From: Susulua sp964590995
GTDB lineage: Bacteria > Omnitrophota > Gorgyraeia > Duberdicusellales > 4484-171
Direction of reading: 5' to 3'
NCBI GenBank assembly: GCA_964590995.1
Contig: CAZPYY010000014.1
Span: 1 to 19,264, forward strand
DNA: 19,264 nt
How positions within the stretch are numbered: the stretch's first letter is position 1; every line of letters begins with the position of its first letter. This document shows positions 1 to 7,217 of the stretch, piece by piece. A program made the translations under genes and the position numbers. The notes under the pieces are model-generated. The model saw only the letters and a list, made by a program, of their open reading frames with translations, was not told where the DNA came from and ran no database searches.

Positions 1-112
1 CCTTGTGGACGTTGAGTTTGACGCTTTGAATGAAAATGATGAGCTTGAGTTTGAAATTGAAAAATCTCCCAAAGGGCCAAGCGCTATCAATGTGCGCATT
101 GCGAAGAAATAA
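1..112 (+). CDS. Cold-shock domain protein, C-terminal part
   Basis: Only the last 36 codons are visible; the start lies outside the window and the stop is TAA at 110-112. The tail reads ...FDALNENDELEFEIE, then KSPKGPSAINVRIAKK. It matches the end of CspA-type cold-shock proteins, where an acidic 'L-G-V-F-E' strand precedes the conserved GPKGPxAxNV strand of the OB fold. Proteins of this family bind single-stranded RNA and DNA and act as RNA chaperones in the cytoplasm. The gene is followed within 20 bases by a strong hairpin terminator, as expected for a short monocistronic unit. It is the only plus-strand gene in the left half of the window and converges with recR. The family call is firm; which paralogue it is cannot be told. 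Confidence 0.8.
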   Translation, partial: LVDVEFDALNENDELEFEIEKSPKGPSAINVRIAKK

Positions 113-130
113 TAATAAAGATTAATTTGA

Positions 131-163
131 AAAAATCCCGCCCAGAAATGGGCGGGTTTTTTT
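131..163. terminator. Rho-independent terminator, probably bidirectional
   Basis: An eight-base perfect stem (137-144 with 149-156) closes a GAAA tetraloop and is followed by seven T. An A run on the left side (130-135) gives a shorter U tract in the other direction. It ends the cold-shock gene on the plus strand and could also stop transcripts leaving recR on the minus strand. Confidence 0.93.
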
Positions 164-171
164 ATATTCAA

Positions 172-193
172 CGGTTGAGGATAAACCTCAACC
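172..193. repeat. GGTTGAGG/CCTCAACC palindrome, copy 1
   Basis: Perfect eight-base inverted repeat (173-180 and 186-193) around a five-base spacer, lying between recR and the terminator. The same arms recur at 5397-5417, so this looks like a dispersed palindromic repeat rather than a chance hairpin. There is no T run beside it, so it is not a classical terminator. Confidence 0.7.
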
Positions 194-205
194 TGCGGAC
201 TATCG

Positions 206-808
206 TCATCCAACAGCTTTACGCTCTAAGAGGGCCTTACCCAGGGTCGCTGAATCAATATATTCTATCTGAGTACCTAAAGGTATACCAATAGCAATTC
301 TATAGATTTTTATCTTGTATCGGGATAATCTCTGAATCAGAAATTGAGCAGTTAACTCACCGTCATTATCAGGGTCAGTAGAGATTATAATCTCTTTTAT
401 TTCTCCCCCCTCTATACGATTAATTAGTTTTTTCAAGTTTAAATCTTCACCGCCTATCCCTTCCATAGGTGAAATTGACCCCAATAAACAATAATAAAGA
501 CCATTGTAGCGGGAAGTCTTTTCAATAGCCATAATATCCTTAGGCTCCTCTACTACACAAACAATATCCTTCTCTCTCTTATGGCTTGAGCAGATAGAGC
601 AAATATCTTTGGTAGAGAAGTTATTGCAAGTCTTACAAGGCTTTATATGGTTATGGATCTCCTCCATCTTCCCGGCTAATTCCCTTACCTGCTCATGATC
701 CATCTTCAATATATGAAATACCATTCTCTCTGCGCTTCTTCGGCCTACTCCCGGAAAACGCGAAAGGCCCCTTACTAATTCATTAAAAATCTTAGAAAAA
801 CTACTCAT
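206..808 (-). CDS. recR: Recombination mediator protein RecR
   Basis: RecR acts with RecO (and RecF) to load RecA onto gapped DNA during recombinational repair. From the ATG at 808 the product is 200 residues, the usual family length. It has an N-terminal helix-hairpin-helix (FPGVGRRSAERM, about 18-29), a four-cysteine zinc finger (C58, C61, C70, C73) and a C-terminal Toprim domain (from about residue 82). A longer reading would need a TTG at 832; I prefer the ATG because MSSFSKIFNELVRGL matches the family's start. The ATG lies inside the 3' end of dnaX, an eight-base overlap that suggests coupled translation. The Toprim acidic segment reads STDPDNDGELTAQ, whereas RecR usually has a form like ATNPTxEGEAT. 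YbaB, often encoded between dnaX and recR, is absent here. Confidence 0.95.
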   Translation of the reverse strand: MSSFSKIFNELVRGLSRFPGVGRRSAERMVFHILKMDHEQVRELAGKMEEIHNHIKPCKTCNNFSTKDICSICSSHKREKDIVCVVEEPKDIMAIEKTSRYNGLYYCLLGSISPMEGIGGEDLNLKKLINRIEGGEIKEIIISTDPDNDGELTAQFLIQRLSRYKIKIYRIAIGIPLGTQIEYIDSATLGKALLERKAVG

Positions 809-2498
809 CGTCACTATGGAATTTACCGCCAAAGGTGTCTAGGAGCTCATTAAGAAAAGCATCATCTCCAGTCTCTTTTTTTTTGCTCTTTTCCTCCTTA
901 GGCTTAGCCTCCACTTCCCTCTCGTTAGCACCTTCGGAATCCTGAAAAGTAACCGAAGAGGATTCCTCCGGTAAATCCTGAAGAACAAACTTTATCCCAA
1001 TTGTTTTATTAATAAGTTTAGATACAATCTCCTCGACAAACTTTAAATTCTTACTACTCTCTACACTCTCCTTATGAAAGTAATCCTGGGGAGAAAAAGC
1101 AATAGTAACTAAGGAGCCTCGCGAAGATACCGGCTGGGCAAAGGAAAGATGTGAGGCAAGAGCAGCTCTCTTTCTCTGCAGAGAAGAGACTACCTCCTTC
1201 CATCTACTCTTTAGCTGGCCCAATATAGCATTATCGCAAGGAGCGCCTTCTTCAATATCTTCACTCGGTTTACCCTTATCCTCCTCCTGGGGAATAATAT
1301 CCTCTATTTCAAGATCAAAATCATCGACATCTATATTGGCTTCTATTCTTTCCTTCTCTACTGGTTTAGGATTATTAGCTGGATAATTCTTCTCAAGGGT
1401 ATCTACGCTTATGGGTTGAACATACTTTATCAAGGCTAACTCTAGAGGAATCCTAACACTATTTAGACGCCCAGATAACTCCTTAGCCTCAATAAGTAAG
1501 TCAATTACCTTTAAAATATCCGAGGTTGAAACCTCTCCGCAGAGCCCAGAAATAAATTCCTTACTCTGAGGTGAGACATCGCTAAGCTCTTTAAAGTGCT
1601 TTAAACTAATCTTTGCTAGGAGAAGATTCCTTAAGTGCTCAATAAAAGCATTTAAGAATATCCCTAAATCCTTTCCATCCTTTATAGTCTTATCAACGAA
1701 GCTCAAACAGGCTGATAAGTCCTTCTTAATCAAGGCCTTAAGAGCTTGGTTTAAGCTTTCCTCATCAATTATCCCCAGGAAGGAAAAAATATCCTCTAAA
1801 GAACCCTTCTCTAAGATAATCGGGGTAAGTTGATCAAGCAAAGATTCAGCATCACGGATACTGCCGCCAGCAGCCCGGCCAATAGTATAGAGCAGGTTCT
1901 CTTTTATCTTTACCTTCTCTGCGGCGGCTATTTTTTTAAGCTTACCGACAATCTTCTCTAAAGAGATCAGATTAAATTGAAATTTCTGACAACGGGAGAG
2001 AATAGTTGGCAACACTTTATGAGGGTGAGTAGTAGCAAAGATAAACTTTACATGGGCCGGCGGCTCCTCAAGTGTCTTCAGTAGAGCATTAAAAGCCTCT
2101 TGAGTCAACATATGCACTTCATCAACGATGTAAATCTTATAGCGAGAGTTGGCCGCCGATAGTTTTACATTCTCTCTTAGTGTTCTTATATCATCAATTC
2201 CTCTGTTGGAAGCACCGTCTATCTCAATAATATCTAAGGATTGGCCCTTGGTGATTTCGATGCAAATGGGACACTTTCCGCAAGGAGTAGGTGTAGGCCC
2301 CTGAAAGCAATTAAGAGATTTAGCTAAGATTCTTGCTAAAGAGGTCTTACCAACCCCTCGAGGGCCGCTGAAAAGATAAGCATGATGGACTCTCCCGCTG
2401 CGAATAGCATTTTCTAGGGATGCTACCACATGCTCTTGACCTACTACCTCGCTAAAATTTTGCGGCCGATACTTTAAAGCAAAAGCCAAGTAACTCAT
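801..2498 (-). CDS. dnaX: DNA polymerase III subunits gamma/tau (DnaX)
   Basis: DnaX is the ATPase of the clamp loader that places the beta clamp on primed DNA and ties polymerase cores together in the replisome. The 565-residue product has the AAA+ signature in order: Walker A GPRGVGKT (45-52), a zinc module (C64, C73, C76, C79), Walker B IYIVDEVH (122-129) and sensor/arginine-finger LSRC (167-170). The helical lid and collar follow, then an acidic, lysine-rich, low-complexity linker (about 370-420 and 520-550). Its start overlaps the antiporter stop as ATGA, and its stop overlaps recR. A run of nine A (876-884 on the opposite strand) lies near the 3' end. A frameshift there would change only about the last 20 residues, so it is unlikely to make the short gamma form. 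Confidence 0.96.
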   Translation of the reverse strand: MSYLAFALKYRPQNFSEVVGQEHVVASLENAIRSGRVHHAYLFSGPRGVGKTSLARILAKSLNCFQGPTPTPCGKCPICIEITKGQSLDIIEIDGASNRGIDDIRTLRENVKLSAANSRYKIYIVDEVHMLTQEAFNALLKTLEEPPAHVKFIFATTHPHKVLPTILSRCQKFQFNLISLEKIVGKLKKIAAAEKVKIKENLLYTIGRAAGGSIRDAESLLDQLTPIILEKGSLEDIFSFLGIIDEESLNQALKALIKKDLSACLSFVDKTIKDGKDLGIFLNAFIEHLRNLLLAKISLKHFKELSDVSPQSKEFISGLCGEVSTSDILKVIDLLIEAKELSGRLNSVRIPLELALIKYVQPISVDTLEKNYPANNPKPVEKERIEANIDVDDFDLEIEDIIPQEEDKGKPSEDIEEGAPCDNAILGQLKSRWKEVVSSLQRKRAALASHLSFAQPVSSRGSLVTIAFSPQDYFHKESVESSKNLKFVEEIVSKLINKTIGIKFVLQDLPEESSSVTFQDSEGANEREVEAKPKEEKSKKKETGDDAFLNELLDTFGGKFHSDDE

Positions 2499-3460
2499 AT
2501 TCTCTTAATTATTAAGGTAACTAAAAATCCTAAATATCCTAAGAACATAATTAAACCTTCACTGCGGCTTATTTTATACCCGGTGCGCATAAGTGTAAAG
2601 AGAAGTAAGGTAAAAACAATCAAAGCCGGCATTTCAAAGTTTAATATTAAAGGGTCTAAATTAATCGGCCTGATTATTGCAACCAACCCTAAGACAAAGA
2701 AGATATTGCAGATATTACTTCCGACAATATTGCCAACGCTGATGCTCGGGACCCGTTTAATTGAAGCGGTCAGGGAGGTGGCTAGCTCCGGCAAGGACGT
2801 ACCGAGAGCAAATACAGTAATTCCTATAATCCAAGGGCTTAGGCCGAATATTTTTGCCAAGCCTACCCCACCCCTTACCATTATATCTGCTCCGTAGACC
2901 ACACCAACTAAAGAGAGCAAAACAACTAAAAAAACCGGCCGGTGAGTAGTAAATTTATCAAGCGACTTCTTTATCTTAAAACTCTTAATCTCATTATGGT
3001 CAAATGCCTTCTTAGCACCAAAATAGGAGATAAAACAAAAAATTACAAACGCTGAAATAAAGATTAAACCGTCAAGGCGGCTAAGAAGAAGGTCTAAACT
3101 TAAGAAGTAAAATAAAAATACCGAAAGCAATAAAAACGGCACTTCTCTTTTAAAAATACTCTTATCTACCTTTAGAGGCCGAAAGATTGCACATAACCCC
3201 AGAATCAAACCAATATTGGCAATATTGCTGCCAAGGATATTACCTAAGGCTAGGCCTTTTTGGTCCCGCAAAGCTGCCATTATACCTATTCCAGCCTCAG
3301 GAGCACTGGTACCAATAGCAACTAATACTGCACCAATAAATAAAGGGGTTAACTTAAATAGAAGGGATAACTTTACTGAAGCTTGAATTAACCAATTTGA
3401 ACTTATAACCAAAAGGATAAGGCCAATGATAAACAGTAACACGCTGTAGGTTATTCCCAT
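2495..3460 (-). CDS. Sodium/calcium exchanger family membrane protein (YrbG-like)
   Basis: A 321-residue integral membrane protein of the cation/Ca2+ exchanger superfamily, which exchanges Na+ or another cation for Ca2+ across the inner membrane. Both inverted alpha-repeats are visible: GTSAPE (50-55) with GNILGSNIANI (73-83), and GTSLPE (220-225) with GNIVGSNICNI (243-253). These acidic and asparagine residues form the ion sites in the family. About ten hydrophobic segments are split by a short charged loop near residues 150-175. The start has an AGGAG about 13 bases upstream. Its stop overlaps the dnaX start in an ATGA, so it appears to be cotranscribed with dnaX and recR; that pairing has no obvious functional logic. 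The transported ion cannot be assigned from sequence alone. Confidence 0.9.
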   Translation of the reverse strand: MGITYSVLLFIIGLILLVISSNWLIQASVKLSLLFKLTPLFIGAVLVAIGTSAPEAGIGIMAALRDQKGLALGNILGSNIANIGLILGLCAIFRPLKVDKSIFKREVPFLLLSVFLFYFLSLDLLLSRLDGLIFISAFVIFCFISYFGAKKAFDHNEIKSFKIKKSLDKFTTHRPVFLVVLLSLVGVVYGADIMVRGGVGLAKIFGLSPWIIGITVFALGTSLPELATSLTASIKRVPSISVGNIVGSNICNIFFVLGLVAIIRPINLDPLILNFEMPALIVFTLLLFTLMRTGYKISRSEGLIMFLGYLGFLVTLIIKRI

Positions 3461-3523
3461 CTCTTACAATACTCCTCTTCTCGCCTTATAGAAGTTTGAA
3501 GGAAAGCCAAACAGATAAAACTA

Positions 3524-3616
3524 CGGAGAGGCAGGGATTTGAACCCTGGGTACGGGCTTTCACCCGTACAGCGGTTTAGCAAACCGCCGCACTAAACCGG
3601 GCTATGCGACCTCTCC
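3524..3616 (-). tRNA. tRNA-Ser(GCT)
   Basis: Reading the minus strand, a seven-base acceptor stem GGAGAGG/CCTCTCC encloses a D arm, an anticodon arm with loop TTGCTAA (anticodon GCT), a long class II variable arm (TACGGG...CCCGTA) and a T arm with GGTTCAAATCC. The discriminator is G. No CCA is encoded, so the end must be added by nucleotidyltransferase. The gene follows tadA by seven bases and precedes the antiporter. Confidence 0.95.
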
Positions 3617-3623
3617 GAGAATT

Positions 3624-4124
3624 TTATAGAATAAAATCATCGGACCTCGAACCCCGCTTTATGGGGTGAGAGGTCTTTCTTCTCTTCTCTTTAAAGAACG
3701 CTCTTAAAATTTGAGCACACTCTTTTTCCAGAACTTTTCTTTTAATCTTTATCTTATGATTAAGCTTTAAAGTATTAATATCTATCTTTGACCCAAAAGC
3801 TCCGGTCTTGGGATCAGAGGCGCCAAAAACTACTCTTTCAAGACGGCTAAGAACCAAGGCTCCGGCACACATCGAGCACGGCTCTATTGTAACATAAAGT
3901 TTGCAGCCTTTAAGCCATTTTGATCTCAAGTAGCTTGCAGCTTGAGTAATGGCAATCATCTCAGCATGGGCAGTAGGGTCACTCAAACACTCTATCTGGT
4001 TATGGGCTTTGGCAATAATCTTATCCTTATAAACAATAACAGCCCCTACCGGAACCTCATCTTTTGCATAGGCTATCTCTGCTTGCTGCAGAGCTTTGCC
4101 CATATAGGTCTCATCCCTTCCCAT
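3624..4124 (-). CDS. tadA: tRNA-specific adenosine deaminase TadA
   Basis: TadA converts adenosine-34 to inosine in the anticodon of tRNA-Arg(ACG), which lets one tRNA read several arginine codons. The 166-residue product has the zinc-dependent cytidine/deoxycytidylate deaminase signature: H53-A-E55 (E is the proton shuttle) and P-C83-S-M-C86. It begins MGRDETYMGKALQQAEIAY, typical of TadA, and includes the VPVGAV strand. The last 15 or so residues are basic and family-variable. It sits between two serine tRNA genes on the same strand and is probably cotranscribed with them, upstream of dnaX and recR. This resembles the tadA-dnaX-recR order in Bacillus. Only a weak purine stretch precedes the ATG. 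Confidence 0.95.
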   Translation of the reverse strand: MGRDETYMGKALQQAEIAYAKDEVPVGAVIVYKDKIIAKAHNQIECLSDPTAHAEMIAITQAASYLRSKWLKGCKLYVTIEPCSMCAGALVLSRLERVVFGASDPKTGAFGSKIDINTLKLNHKIKIKRKVLEKECAQILRAFFKEKRRKTSHPIKRGSRSDDFIL

Positions 4125-4186
4125 TTATTTTCTTTTCGTATATATATAATGATACTTGGTCTACCTTACAAACAATAAAAGGACTA

Positions 4187-4273
4187 CGGAGAGGGGGAGA
4201 TTCGAACTCCCGGATCCTTTCGGATCACGTGTACTCCAAACACGCGCACTCAACCGGGCTATGCGACCTCTCC
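4187..4273 (-). tRNA. tRNA-Ser(GGA)
   Basis: Minus-strand class II tRNA with the same GGAGAGG/CCTCTCC acceptor stem and nearly the same D arm as the tRNA-Ser at 3524-3616. The anticodon arm is CGTGT/ACACG with loop TTGGAGT, giving anticodon GGA. The long variable arm is GATCC-GAAA-GGATC and the T arm contains AGTTCGAATCT. The discriminator is G and no CCA is encoded. Confidence 0.95.
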
Positions 4274-4368
4274 AAAAATTAATAAATAATAATTAGCAAA
4301 TGTGTCGCTGAGTTTTTGGGCCACAACCCTTATACCCATTCACCTATAAACTCATCCACCTATTAAAA

Positions 4369-4668
4369 CTATAAATCCAGTAACTTTCGAGCATCTCTCT
4401 TGCCCAAAGACCTCTTAAAATCATCAAAATCAATGATAACGATTCGTGGCCGTTTCTCTTTCACCTTCTGTAAGTATGGAATTTGGACCTTTCTTCTAAA
4501 ACCAATATATTTAAAGATTGCTGAACAATCAGGGCAAGCCCTGGCCTTTGAATCTATTCCTACTTTATGGCAACAAAAACACTCTGCCGATAAATCGCCG
4601 ACTACTATAAGGTGCTTTTCTACGTCGGCTAAATCAAGCTCTTCCCACACCCTCACAAAGCTTTTCAT
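4369..4668 (-). CDS. Small zinc-ribbon protein of unknown function
   Basis: A 99-residue protein I do not recognise as a named family. It carries two CxxC pairs (C30-F-C-C33 and C45-P-D-C48), the layout of a zinc ribbon, flanked by an N-terminal helical segment and a C-terminal basic, hydrophobic region (KRPRIVIIDFDDFKRSL). No signal peptide or membrane segment is visible. Its ATG overlaps the stop of the upstream LOG-family gene as ATGA (4665-4668), so the two are probably translated together, which suggests a shared process. The ribbon could bind RNA or a protein partner. About 95 bases of AT-rich sequence without a clear terminator separate it from tRNA-Ser(GGA). Confidence 0.8.
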   Translation of the reverse strand: MKSFVRVWEELDLADVEKHLIVVGDLSAECFCCHKVGIDSKARACPDCSAIFKYIGFRRKVQIPYLQKVKEKRPRIVIIDFDDFKRSLGKRDARKLLDL

Positions 4669-5378
4669 TTTTTCCGACCCTTTTTGCCAGCGTAAAAGTT
4701 CTTTATAGCCGCATGCACTTGCTCAGGAGTCTCTACAACTGTAAATAACTTTAAGTCTTTCTTATCTATAGCCCCCTCTTTTATTAACCGAGCCTGAAAC
4801 CAATCCAAGAGTCCAATCCAATAGGCTCTATTTACTAAAATAATTGGAACCGGCTCAATCCTATGAGTCTGAATTAAAGAAAGAGTTTCAAACAACTCAT
4901 CAAGGGTGCCAAAACCGCCAGGAAAGACCACAAAAGCATAGGAGTGCTTGGTAAACATTACCTTCCTTACGAAAAAATACCTGAATTCCATCAAATAGTT
5001 TATATAAGGATTGGGCATCTGTTTCTGGGGAATAAGGATATTCAACCCTACTGAAACTCCTCCAGCCTTCTTTGCTCCTTTATTAGCTGCCTCCATTATT
5101 CCGCCTCCGGCGCCTGTAATTACAGTATAACCCTTTTTAGCCAGGGTATAGGCAGTTTTAGAGGCTAATTTATAGTAGGGGTGGGTCTTGGGGGTGGTTT
5201 TTGAGCCAAAAAAAGACACCCCATGCTTAACCTGAGATAAGCCTTCAAAGCCCTCAACAAACTCACTCATAATTCGAAAAATGCGCCAGGTATCAGTAGT
5301 GATAAAATCATCCTTAAAGGTTGTTTTTAACTGCTTATTTGTGAAAGGCTTGCTCTTGAGGGTAACTCTTTTTCCCAT
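4665..5378 (-). CDS. LOG-family (TIGR00730-type) Rossmann-fold protein
   Basis: A 237-residue cytoplasmic protein of the LOG/'lysine decarboxylase-like' family. The family includes cytokinin-riboside 5'-monophosphate phosphoribohydrolases and nucleotide-5'-monophosphate nucleosidases such as PpnN. The signature motifs are present: GAGGGIMEAANKGA (89-102) and PGGFGTLDE (153-161), with the catalytic Arg/Glu environment in between (FRYFFVRK, 132-139). The first 45 residues are a basic, family-variable extension. An AAGGAGG lies six bases before the ATG. A promoter (5432-5459) and a hairpin repeat (5396-5418) sit in its leader. Its stop overlaps the zinc-ribbon gene. Family membership is firm; the exact substrate, for example AMP, is inference. 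Confidence 0.9.
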   Translation of the reverse strand: MGKRVTLKSKPFTNKQLKTTFKDDFITTDTWRIFRIMSEFVEGFEGLSQVKHGVSFFGSKTTPKTHPYYKLASKTAYTLAKKGYTVITGAGGGIMEAANKGAKKAGGVSVGLNILIPQKQMPNPYINYLMEFRYFFVRKVMFTKHSYAFVVFPGGFGTLDELFETLSLIQTHRIEPVPIILVNRAYWIGLLDWFQARLIKEGAIDKKDLKLFTVVETPEQVHAAIKNFYAGKKGRKK

Positions 5379-5395
5379 TTATCCTCCTTTTTCTC

Positions 5396-5418
5396 CGGTT
5401 GAGGCTAAGCCTCAACCG
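5396..5418. repeat. GGTTGAGG/CCTCAACC palindrome, copy 2
   Basis: Ten-base perfect inverted repeat (CGGTTGAGGC / GCCTCAACCG) around a three-base loop, sharing its core arms with 172-193. It lies in the predicted 5' leader of the LOG-family gene, about 15 bases before the Shine-Dalgarno. It could therefore fold in that mRNA or be a protein-binding palindrome. Confidence 0.75.
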
Positions 5419-5431
5419 ACTTTGTATAAGT

Positions 5432-5459
5432 ATTATACTCAAGTTTGGGGTAAAGGCAA
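5432..5459 (-). promoter_or_regulatory. Predicted sigma-70 promoter of the LOG-family gene
   Basis: On the minus strand, TTGCCT (5454-5459) is followed after 16 bases by a perfect TATAAT (5432-5437). The start of transcription would fall near 5425, giving a leader of about 47 bases that contains the palindrome at 5396-5418. Confidence 0.6.
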
Positions 5460-5460
5460 T

Positions 5461-5493
5461 AAAAAAACCCCGTACCAATTAAGGTACGGGGTT
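5461..5493 (-). terminator. Rho-independent terminator of the porin gene
   Basis: On the minus strand an 11-base stem (5483-5493 with 5466-5476) and a six-base loop are followed by a run of seven T (5461-5467 on the complement). It ends transcription from the porin-like gene, about 50 bases past its stop, just before the LOG-gene promoter. Confidence 0.92.
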
Positions 5494-5546
5494 AATTTGC
5501 TAAACTAAGTTGACTACTGTTTGTTTAAGCTAATCTTAAACGAACC

Positions 5547-6920
5547 TTAGAAGCCAACAGATAGGCCAGCTTTTAAAGAATAAGCTACGCCGTCATTATC
5601 CTCGCTGAACATAGAACCTGGCATAAACCAAGCACCAGTAAGTTTTATTTGTACATCTTCGGTGTAGTCATAGAGGGCATAAATATCCCACTCATCACCA
5701 AAGTGAGTCTTACCAGCTATTGTCCGATAGGCAGAGCCCAAAGTAGTATTTGAAGCAGGTCCACTTGTAGGATTATAGCTTACATTGTTTACGTTTCCAG
5801 CACTTCCACCTACCTTCTCAGCCTGATGTGCCAAGGCATATGTCAAACCTAAGGTCAGGTCTTCTCTGGGCATCATTGAACCGGAGACTGAAATGATGTT
5901 AGCATTGGAGTTATCCATTAAGATGTTGATAAGTTCACCAGGAGTTTGGTCTTCCCACATTGGAACCCAAGCTTGGTTGTAATCCTCGTCATTCTCCTTA
6001 TCGCCAGTTAAATAAGTGTAGTTAACACCTACTTTAGCATTGTAATCATTTAAGAACTTGTACTCACCGCCTAACTGAAGAGCATAGGCACGAAGGCTAC
6101 CATCTTTATTGGTAGCTATTCTTTCACCATACTGATAAGCTACTTCTCCAGATAAGCTGATCTTATCAGTAGGATCAAAAGCAGCTCTTAAACCAACAAC
6201 ATTTACATTGTCATCTTTTACGTTTAAATTAGAAGTTTGAGGCCTTTGGTCTGCACGGAAGAGGTAAAGCTCAGTTACACCATTGTATGAACTCCAATCA
6301 TAAGCTGCATTGACACCCCAAAGCTTCTCATCATCAAACTGATTGTTTGTTCCTCCGCCGGTATCAGTTTCATCTATCTGAGCAAATACAAGATCAATTG
6401 TCCAAGGTGCAAAATCAAGAATACCTCTTACAGCATCAAAAGATTTTCTTACAGATAAGTCGGTAGCAATTCCTGGAAGGCCAATAGTAACATCATTGGC
6501 AGAACCCTGGTTTGTATCAGGATCACCAACGATTAATCCATTCCCATATCTTAAGTTTTGCTTACCGACGATAAGAGTTAAAGGATCATATAGAAACTCT
6601 TTCATTTCTATACAAGCTAATTCCAACTCTACATCATCGCCACCGGCAGCGCTATCTTCACCCCAAGTCTGTTGGGAAATAAGACCTAAGGTTGCACTCA
6701 CGCCCTCAGTTAAATCAGCATCGAATCTCAAGCTTACCTGGGAAATAAAAGCTTCATGGTCCTCAGGACTAATCGAGGTACCATTGCCCAAAGCCAGGTC
6801 TCTTATCAAACCGGTAGCAGCTATATCTCCGCTAACTTTTACATTTTCTACGGCAGCAAAAGTTGCCCCGGCAAAAGCGAAGGACAAAACTGCCATAGCT
6901 ATAATTAATTTTCTACTCAT
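5547..6920 (-). CDS. Porin-like outer-membrane beta-barrel protein
   Basis: A 457-residue secreted protein. It starts with a classical signal peptide (MSRKLIIAMAVLSFAFAG, cleavage after ATFA near residue 22). The rest alternates aromatic and polar residues in short amphipathic strands and ends in a C-terminal phenylalanine (KAGLSVGF), the usual outer-membrane barrel insertion signal. The strand pattern with acidic turns and the motif VGKQNLRYGNGLIVGD (about 117-132) resembles alginate-export/AlgE-type porins, so it may pass anionic oligosaccharides or other small solutes. That substrate is inference. A strong AAAGGAGG precedes the ATG. It is transcribed alone, with a strong promoter (7128-7156), a long leader and a terminator (5461-5493), which suggests an abundant protein. 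Confidence 0.85.
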   Translation of the reverse strand: MSRKLIIAMAVLSFAFAGATFAAVENVKVSGDIAATGLIRDLALGNGTSISPEDHEAFISQVSLRFDADLTEGVSATLGLISQQTWGEDSAAGGDDVELELACIEMKEFLYDPLTLIVGKQNLRYGNGLIVGDPDTNQGSANDVTIGLPGIATDLSVRKSFDAVRGILDFAPWTIDLVFAQIDETDTGGGTNNQFDDEKLWGVNAAYDWSSYNGVTELYLFRADQRPQTSNLNVKDDNVNVVGLRAAFDPTDKISLSGEVAYQYGERIATNKDGSLRAYALQLGGEYKFLNDYNAKVGVNYTYLTGDKENDEDYNQAWVPMWEDQTPGELINILMDNSNANIISVSGSMMPREDLTLGLTYALAHQAEKVGGSAGNVNNVSYNPTSGPASNTTLGSAYRTIAGKTHFGDEWDIYALYDYTEDVQIKLTGAWFMPGSMFSEDNDGVAYSLKAGLSVGF

Positions 6921-7127
6921 TTAAATCCTCCTTTCTAAAATAATTAATTTAAAGGATCTATACCACAAGGTTCTCATCCCTTGTTTATTACACATCTATA
7001 GTTATATCATCCATCTTTTTGATAATCTCCGGCGCTAATCTTTGGCATCACCTCCCTTTTTGCCGAGTCTAAGACTATCCGTGAATGTATAACTTCACCT
7101 GAAAACGTTTACAAAGAACCTATAGAC
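6921..7127 (-). promoter_or_regulatory. Long structured 5' leader of the porin gene
   Basis: About 200 bases separate the predicted transcription start (near 7121) from the porin ATG. On the minus strand the leader can form several small hairpins: GTGAA/TTCAC, AGTC/GACT, GGCA/TGCC and ACAAGG/CCTTGT (6965-6984). It also contains GGGAGGTG (7049-7056), a near-perfect complement of the 16S 3' end, directly abutting an ATG and so too close to drive it. I could not match it to a known riboswitch. It may be a regulatory or stability leader. Confidence 0.5.
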
Positions 7128-7156
7128 TTTTTAACAAAAAATGGCCATATTGTCAA
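7128..7156 (-). promoter_or_regulatory. Predicted sigma-70 promoter of the porin gene
   Basis: A perfect TTGACA (7151-7156) on the minus strand is followed after exactly 17 bases by TAAAAA (7128-7133), a 4/6 match to the -10 box, in AT-rich sequence. It lies between the phosphorylase-like gene and the porin gene, in the expected direction. Confidence 0.6.
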
Positions 7157-7217
7157 GGGTTTTTCTTAAGAATTATTTTGAAGCTAATCTCTTGTAATTT
7201 AAGGGGTTAGGAAGCGG

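Noticed and set aside
876..884. Run of nine A in dnaX as a programmed slippage site making a short gamma subunit
   Set aside because: It lies only about 20 codons from the end of the gene, so a shift would alter only the tail and not make a truncated clamp-loader subunit.
6496..6924. Long open frame antisense to the porin signal and N-terminal region
   Set aside because: It is explained by the composition of the porin codons and has no ribosome-binding site or recognisable motif.
7007..7048. A 13-codon upstream reading frame in the porin leader
   Set aside because: Its Shine-Dalgarno touches the ATG with no spacer, so initiation there is unlikely, and the peptide resembles nothing known.
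6961..7110. Porin leader as a cyclic-di-GMP (GEMM) riboswitch
   Set aside because: GGCAAA and GCCAAAG pieces are present, but the paired GAAA-loop hairpin and the GCAAAGCC core of that class are not.
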